This document shows, in pieces, positions 62,235-64,000 of a DNA stretch of 64,000 nucleotides. Position numbers and translations under genes: made by a program. Numbering within the stretch: position 1 is the stretch's first letter; each line of letters opens with the position of its first letter. The stretch spans positions 1 through 64,000 of the forward strand of contig NZ_JODR01000038.1 of the NCBI RefSeq assembly GCF_000725885.1. Reading direction: 5' to 3'. This DNA comes from Streptomyces albus subsp. albus. GTDB taxonomy: Bacteria; Actinomycetota; Actinomycetes; Streptomycetales; Streptomycetaceae. The notes below the pieces were generated by a model, which was not told the origin of the DNA, searched no databases, and saw nothing but the letters and a program-made list of their open reading frames with translations.

Positions 62235-63140
62235 ATGGCTCCCTGTGGTTCGGTTCTCTCCCGTGCGGAGAGCTTCATCTGGCTGACAGCGCGCGTACTG
62301 GAACAGCGACGCTTCGAGCACGACTTCCTGGACGGCGACCCGAGCACGGTCGAGACGGCGCTGGACGCCTACCGCAATCCGGACGGGGGGTACGGCCACG
62401 CGCTGGAGCCCGATCTGCGGGGTCCGGTGAGCCAGCCGCTGCACACGGCGGCGGCGATCCGGGTGCTGGACGGTATCGGCCGGTGCGCGGGACAACGGGT
62501 GGAACGTATCGGCCGGTACCTGACGGCGGTCTCCACACCCGACGGTGCCCTGCCCGCCGTGCATCCCTCGCTGCGCGGCTATCCGGCAGCCCCCTGGATC
62601 CCGGTGGTGGACCCGCCGCCCAGCGACCTGCTGGCGACCGGGCCGGTCGTTGGCACCCTGCACCGCAACGGCGTCTGGCACGCCTGGCTCTTCCGTGCGA
62701 CCGACTACTGCTGGCAGACCATCGAGAACCTGGGCGCGACCCATCCCTACGAGGTGATGGCCGCGCTGGTCTTCCTGGACGGCGTGCCCGACCGTCCACG
62801 GGCCGAGGCCGCCGCGAGCCGGCTGGGCACCCTGGTGCGCGAGCAGCGGCTCGTGGTGACCGACCCGGGCCGCGCCGACGACGCCCCGGTGCCCCAGGGG
62901 TACGCACCGGGTGAGCACCACTATGTGACCGATTTCGCCCGCACTCCCGACTCGCTGGCACGCCGTTGGTTCTCCGACGCCGAGCTGGACAGGGGTCTCG
63001 ACCATCTGGTGTCCCGCCAGCAGGAGGACGGCGGGTGGGACATCAACTGGCGCAGGTGGGCGCCCGGCACCGCGCTGGAGGGCCGGCCGCTGGTCACTCT
63101 GGAGGCGCTGCACACCCTGCGTGCCTACGGCAGGCTCTGA
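62235..63140 (+). CDS. Prenyltransferase/cyclase-fold (alpha-alpha toroid) protein, unknown
   Basis: 301 residues; ATG at 62235. TACGGT 6-7 nt before the ATG looks like a -10, so the message may be leaderless. Repeated helical-turn pattern with QW/Gly-rich loops: LDAYRNPDGGYGHALEPDLRG, HTAAAIRVLDGIG, SRQQEDGGWDINWRRWAPG, LVTLEALHTLRAYGRL, as in squalene cyclase or prenyltransferase beta subunits. No DxDD or other cyclase catalytic motif is evident, so the reaction is unknown. Normal streptomycete conserved protein. Convergent with azlD, separated by a hairpin. Confidence 0.8.
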   Translation: MAPCGSVLSRAESFIWLTARVLEQRRFEHDFLDGDPSTVETALDAYRNPDGGYGHALEPDLRGPVSQPLHTAAAIRVLDGIGRCAGQRVERIGRYLTAVSTPDGALPAVHPSLRGYPAAPWIPVVDPPPSDLLATGPVVGTLHRNGVWHAWLFRATDYCWQTIENLGATHPYEVMAALVFLDGVPDRPRAEAAASRLGTLVREQRLVVTDPGRADDAPVPQGYAPGEHHYVTDFARTPDSLARRWFSDAELDRGLDHLVSRQQEDGGWDINWRRWAPGTALEGRPLVTLEALHTLRAYGRL

Positions 63141-63150
63141 CACCGGGCCG

Positions 63151-63189
63151 GGGCGGAGCCGGCGCTCCGGACGGACGCCGGCCCCGCCC
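63151..63189. terminator. Bidirectional terminator
   Basis: Arms 63151-63164 and 63176-63189, 13 of 14 positions paired, 11-nt loop, between the convergent cyclase-fold gene and azlD. Confidence 0.75.
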
Positions 63190-63193
63190 TTCG

Positions 63194-63499
63194 CTAGGCC
63201 ATGGCCCGTACTCCGGCCGTGACCAGCACTGCCGCGGCGACGACGACGAGGAACGGTGCGCGCAGTACCAGGGCGAGCGCGGCGGCGCCGAGTCCGGCGG
63301 CCCGCGCGTCGAGGACCAGTACGGTCTGCTCGGCGAATGTCTGCTGCGCGGTCAGAGCGGCGAGCAGCGCCACCGGCAGCAGCGCGGCCAGCCGCTTGGC
63401 CCACGGGTGCTCCAGGGCTCCGGCGGGCACCGAGAGGCCGAGGAGTTTCACCAGGTAGCAGCCGAGGGCAGTGGCCCCTATGGCGATCCACACGCTCAT
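63194..63499 (-). CDS. azlD: Branched-chain amino acid exporter small subunit AzlD
   Basis: 101 residues, normal for AzlD/BrnE. Four hydrophobic segments: VWIAIGATALGCYLVKLLGL, RLAALLPVALLAALTAQQTF, TVLVLDARAAGLGAAALALV, PFLVVVAAAVLVTAGVRAMA. Its ATG overlaps the azlC stop by 4 nt (ATGA), so the two subunits are translationally coupled. With AzlC it would export branched-chain amino acids or related compounds. Confidence 0.88.
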   Translation of the reverse strand: MSVWIAIGATALGCYLVKLLGLSVPAGALEHPWAKRLAALLPVALLAALTAQQTFAEQTVLVLDARAAGLGAAALALVLRAPFLVVVAAAVLVTAGVRAMA

Positions 63500-64000
63500 C
63501 GGTCGTCCTCTTTCGCCGTTCCGGTCTCCTCCGCTGTCCGCGGCTCCCGCGCCCTCACGGTGCCTTCGGCCCTCGCGGCATCGTCCGCGTTGCCGGTCTC
63601 GTGCGCCTCGCCGCTCTCCGGTCCGTCCGGTCCTCTTCCGCCAGGAGTCGTTCCCTCGGGAGTGGACTCCTCCGGGGCTGTCCCGTCCGCCGCCGTCCGC
63701 TTCCCCGGCAGCAGCCGGGTGTGCACCAGCAGGACGAGGGGCGCGGCGAGCGCGGCCACCAGAACGGGAACTCCCGCGGGGAGCACCGGGAGGAGCCCCA
63801 GCCCCGCGACGGCGGCGAGCCCGGCGGTGGCGCGTTCCGCACCGCTGCGCAGCATGGGCGCCAGCAGGGCCAGGAAGACGGCAGGCCCGGCGGCGTCCAG
63901 GCCCCAGGCGTCCGTGTCGCCGAGGGCTTCCGCGCCGAGCGCACCCAGCAGGGTGGTGAGGTTCCACAGGACGAAGAGGGTCGCCCCCGTCACGGTGAAG
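63496..64000 (-). CDS. azlC: AzlC family transporter large subunit, partial
   Basis: 3' part only; the start lies beyond the right edge of the window. 167 codons visible. It begins inside a membrane segment (FTVTGATLFVLWNLTTLLGA), then GLDAAGPAVFLALLAPML, TAGLAAVAGLGLLPVLPAG, VLVAALAAPLVLLVHTRLL, the AzlC/BrnF C-terminal pattern. A Glu/Gly/Thr-rich hydrophilic tail of about 65 residues follows, ending ETGTAKEDDR, which is longer than in most AzlC proteins. It overlaps azlD by 4 nt. Confidence 0.82.
   Translation of the reverse strand, partial: FTVTGATLFVLWNLTTLLGALGAEALGDTDAWGLDAAGPAVFLALLAPMLRSGAERATAGLAAVAGLGLLPVLPAGVPVLVAALAAPLVLLVHTRLLPGKRTAADGTAPEESTPEGTTPGGRGPDGPESGEAHETGNADDAARAEGTVRAREPRTAEETGTAKEDDR

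Overview
The window is a block of chromosomal core from a streptomycete. The evidence is very high G+C, GTG and TTG starts, and gene order: parE, hrdB, whiH, recQ, rnhB, nrdJ-nrdR, lexA, dinG, hflX, an RSH gene, dapF, miaA, miaB, gluR/gluK-gluABCD, recX-recA. This is the order I remember for the same interval in Streptomyces coelicolor. No phage, transposon, CRISPR array, tRNA or rRNA gene was seen.

Layout. 1-2.6 kb: 5' part of a topoisomerase IV subunit B gene whose first codons look damaged, a small DUF7455 protein and a secreted trypsin-like protease. 2.7-7 kb: the principal sigma factor HrdB and the sporulation regulator WhiH, separated by about 1.5 kb without a recognisable gene. 7-12.2 kb: a one-polypeptide ABC transporter, a NrtR-type Nudix regulator and a DUF4192 protein. 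12.2-19.5 kb: RecQ fused to a phosphoribosyltransferase-like domain, two unknown genes, RNase HII, an ADP-ribosylglycohydrolase, a histidine phosphatase and a YdbC-like protein. 19.7-27.5 kb: B12-dependent ribonucleotide reductase with its repressor NrdR, the SOS repressor LexA and a DinG/XPD helicase. 27.8-33.1 kb: a siderophore operon in the order synthetase, acyltransferase, synthetase (like iucA-iucB-iucC, but without iucD). 33.4-36 kb: tandem lipoprotein proteases. 36-48.6 kb: HflX, an M1 peptidase, an RSH enzyme, DapF, MiaA, small proteins, a 3'-damaged dioxygenase-like gene and MiaB. 48.7-56.5 kb: an anti-sigma-type ATPase, a membrane-anchored TAXI binding protein, the GluK/GluR two-component system and the GluABCD glutamate importer. 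56.6-64 kb: an FAD monooxygenase, RecX and RecA, a frameshifted AI-2E exporter gene, DUF3046, a cyclase-fold protein and an AzlC/AzlD pair cut by the window end.

How the parts fit. DNA repair and precursor supply dominate (RecA/RecX, LexA, DinG, RecQ, RNase HII, NrdJ/NrdR). LexA-type boxes precede lexA and recA, and a tandem NrdR-type operator precedes nrdR-nrdJ. DnaA boxes lie before recQ and recA. Strong hairpins punctuate many gene ends.

The most unusual points are the iucABC-like operon without a hydroxylase, the RSH enzyme with a degenerate synthetase half, the RecQ-phosphoribosyltransferase fusion, the ABC transporter with a linker of about 350 residues, the orphan TAXI receptor beside a glutamate sensor kinase, and three genes (parE, the dioxygenase-like gene, the AI-2E gene) with apparent indels. 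All calls come from reading the sequence; no database search was run.
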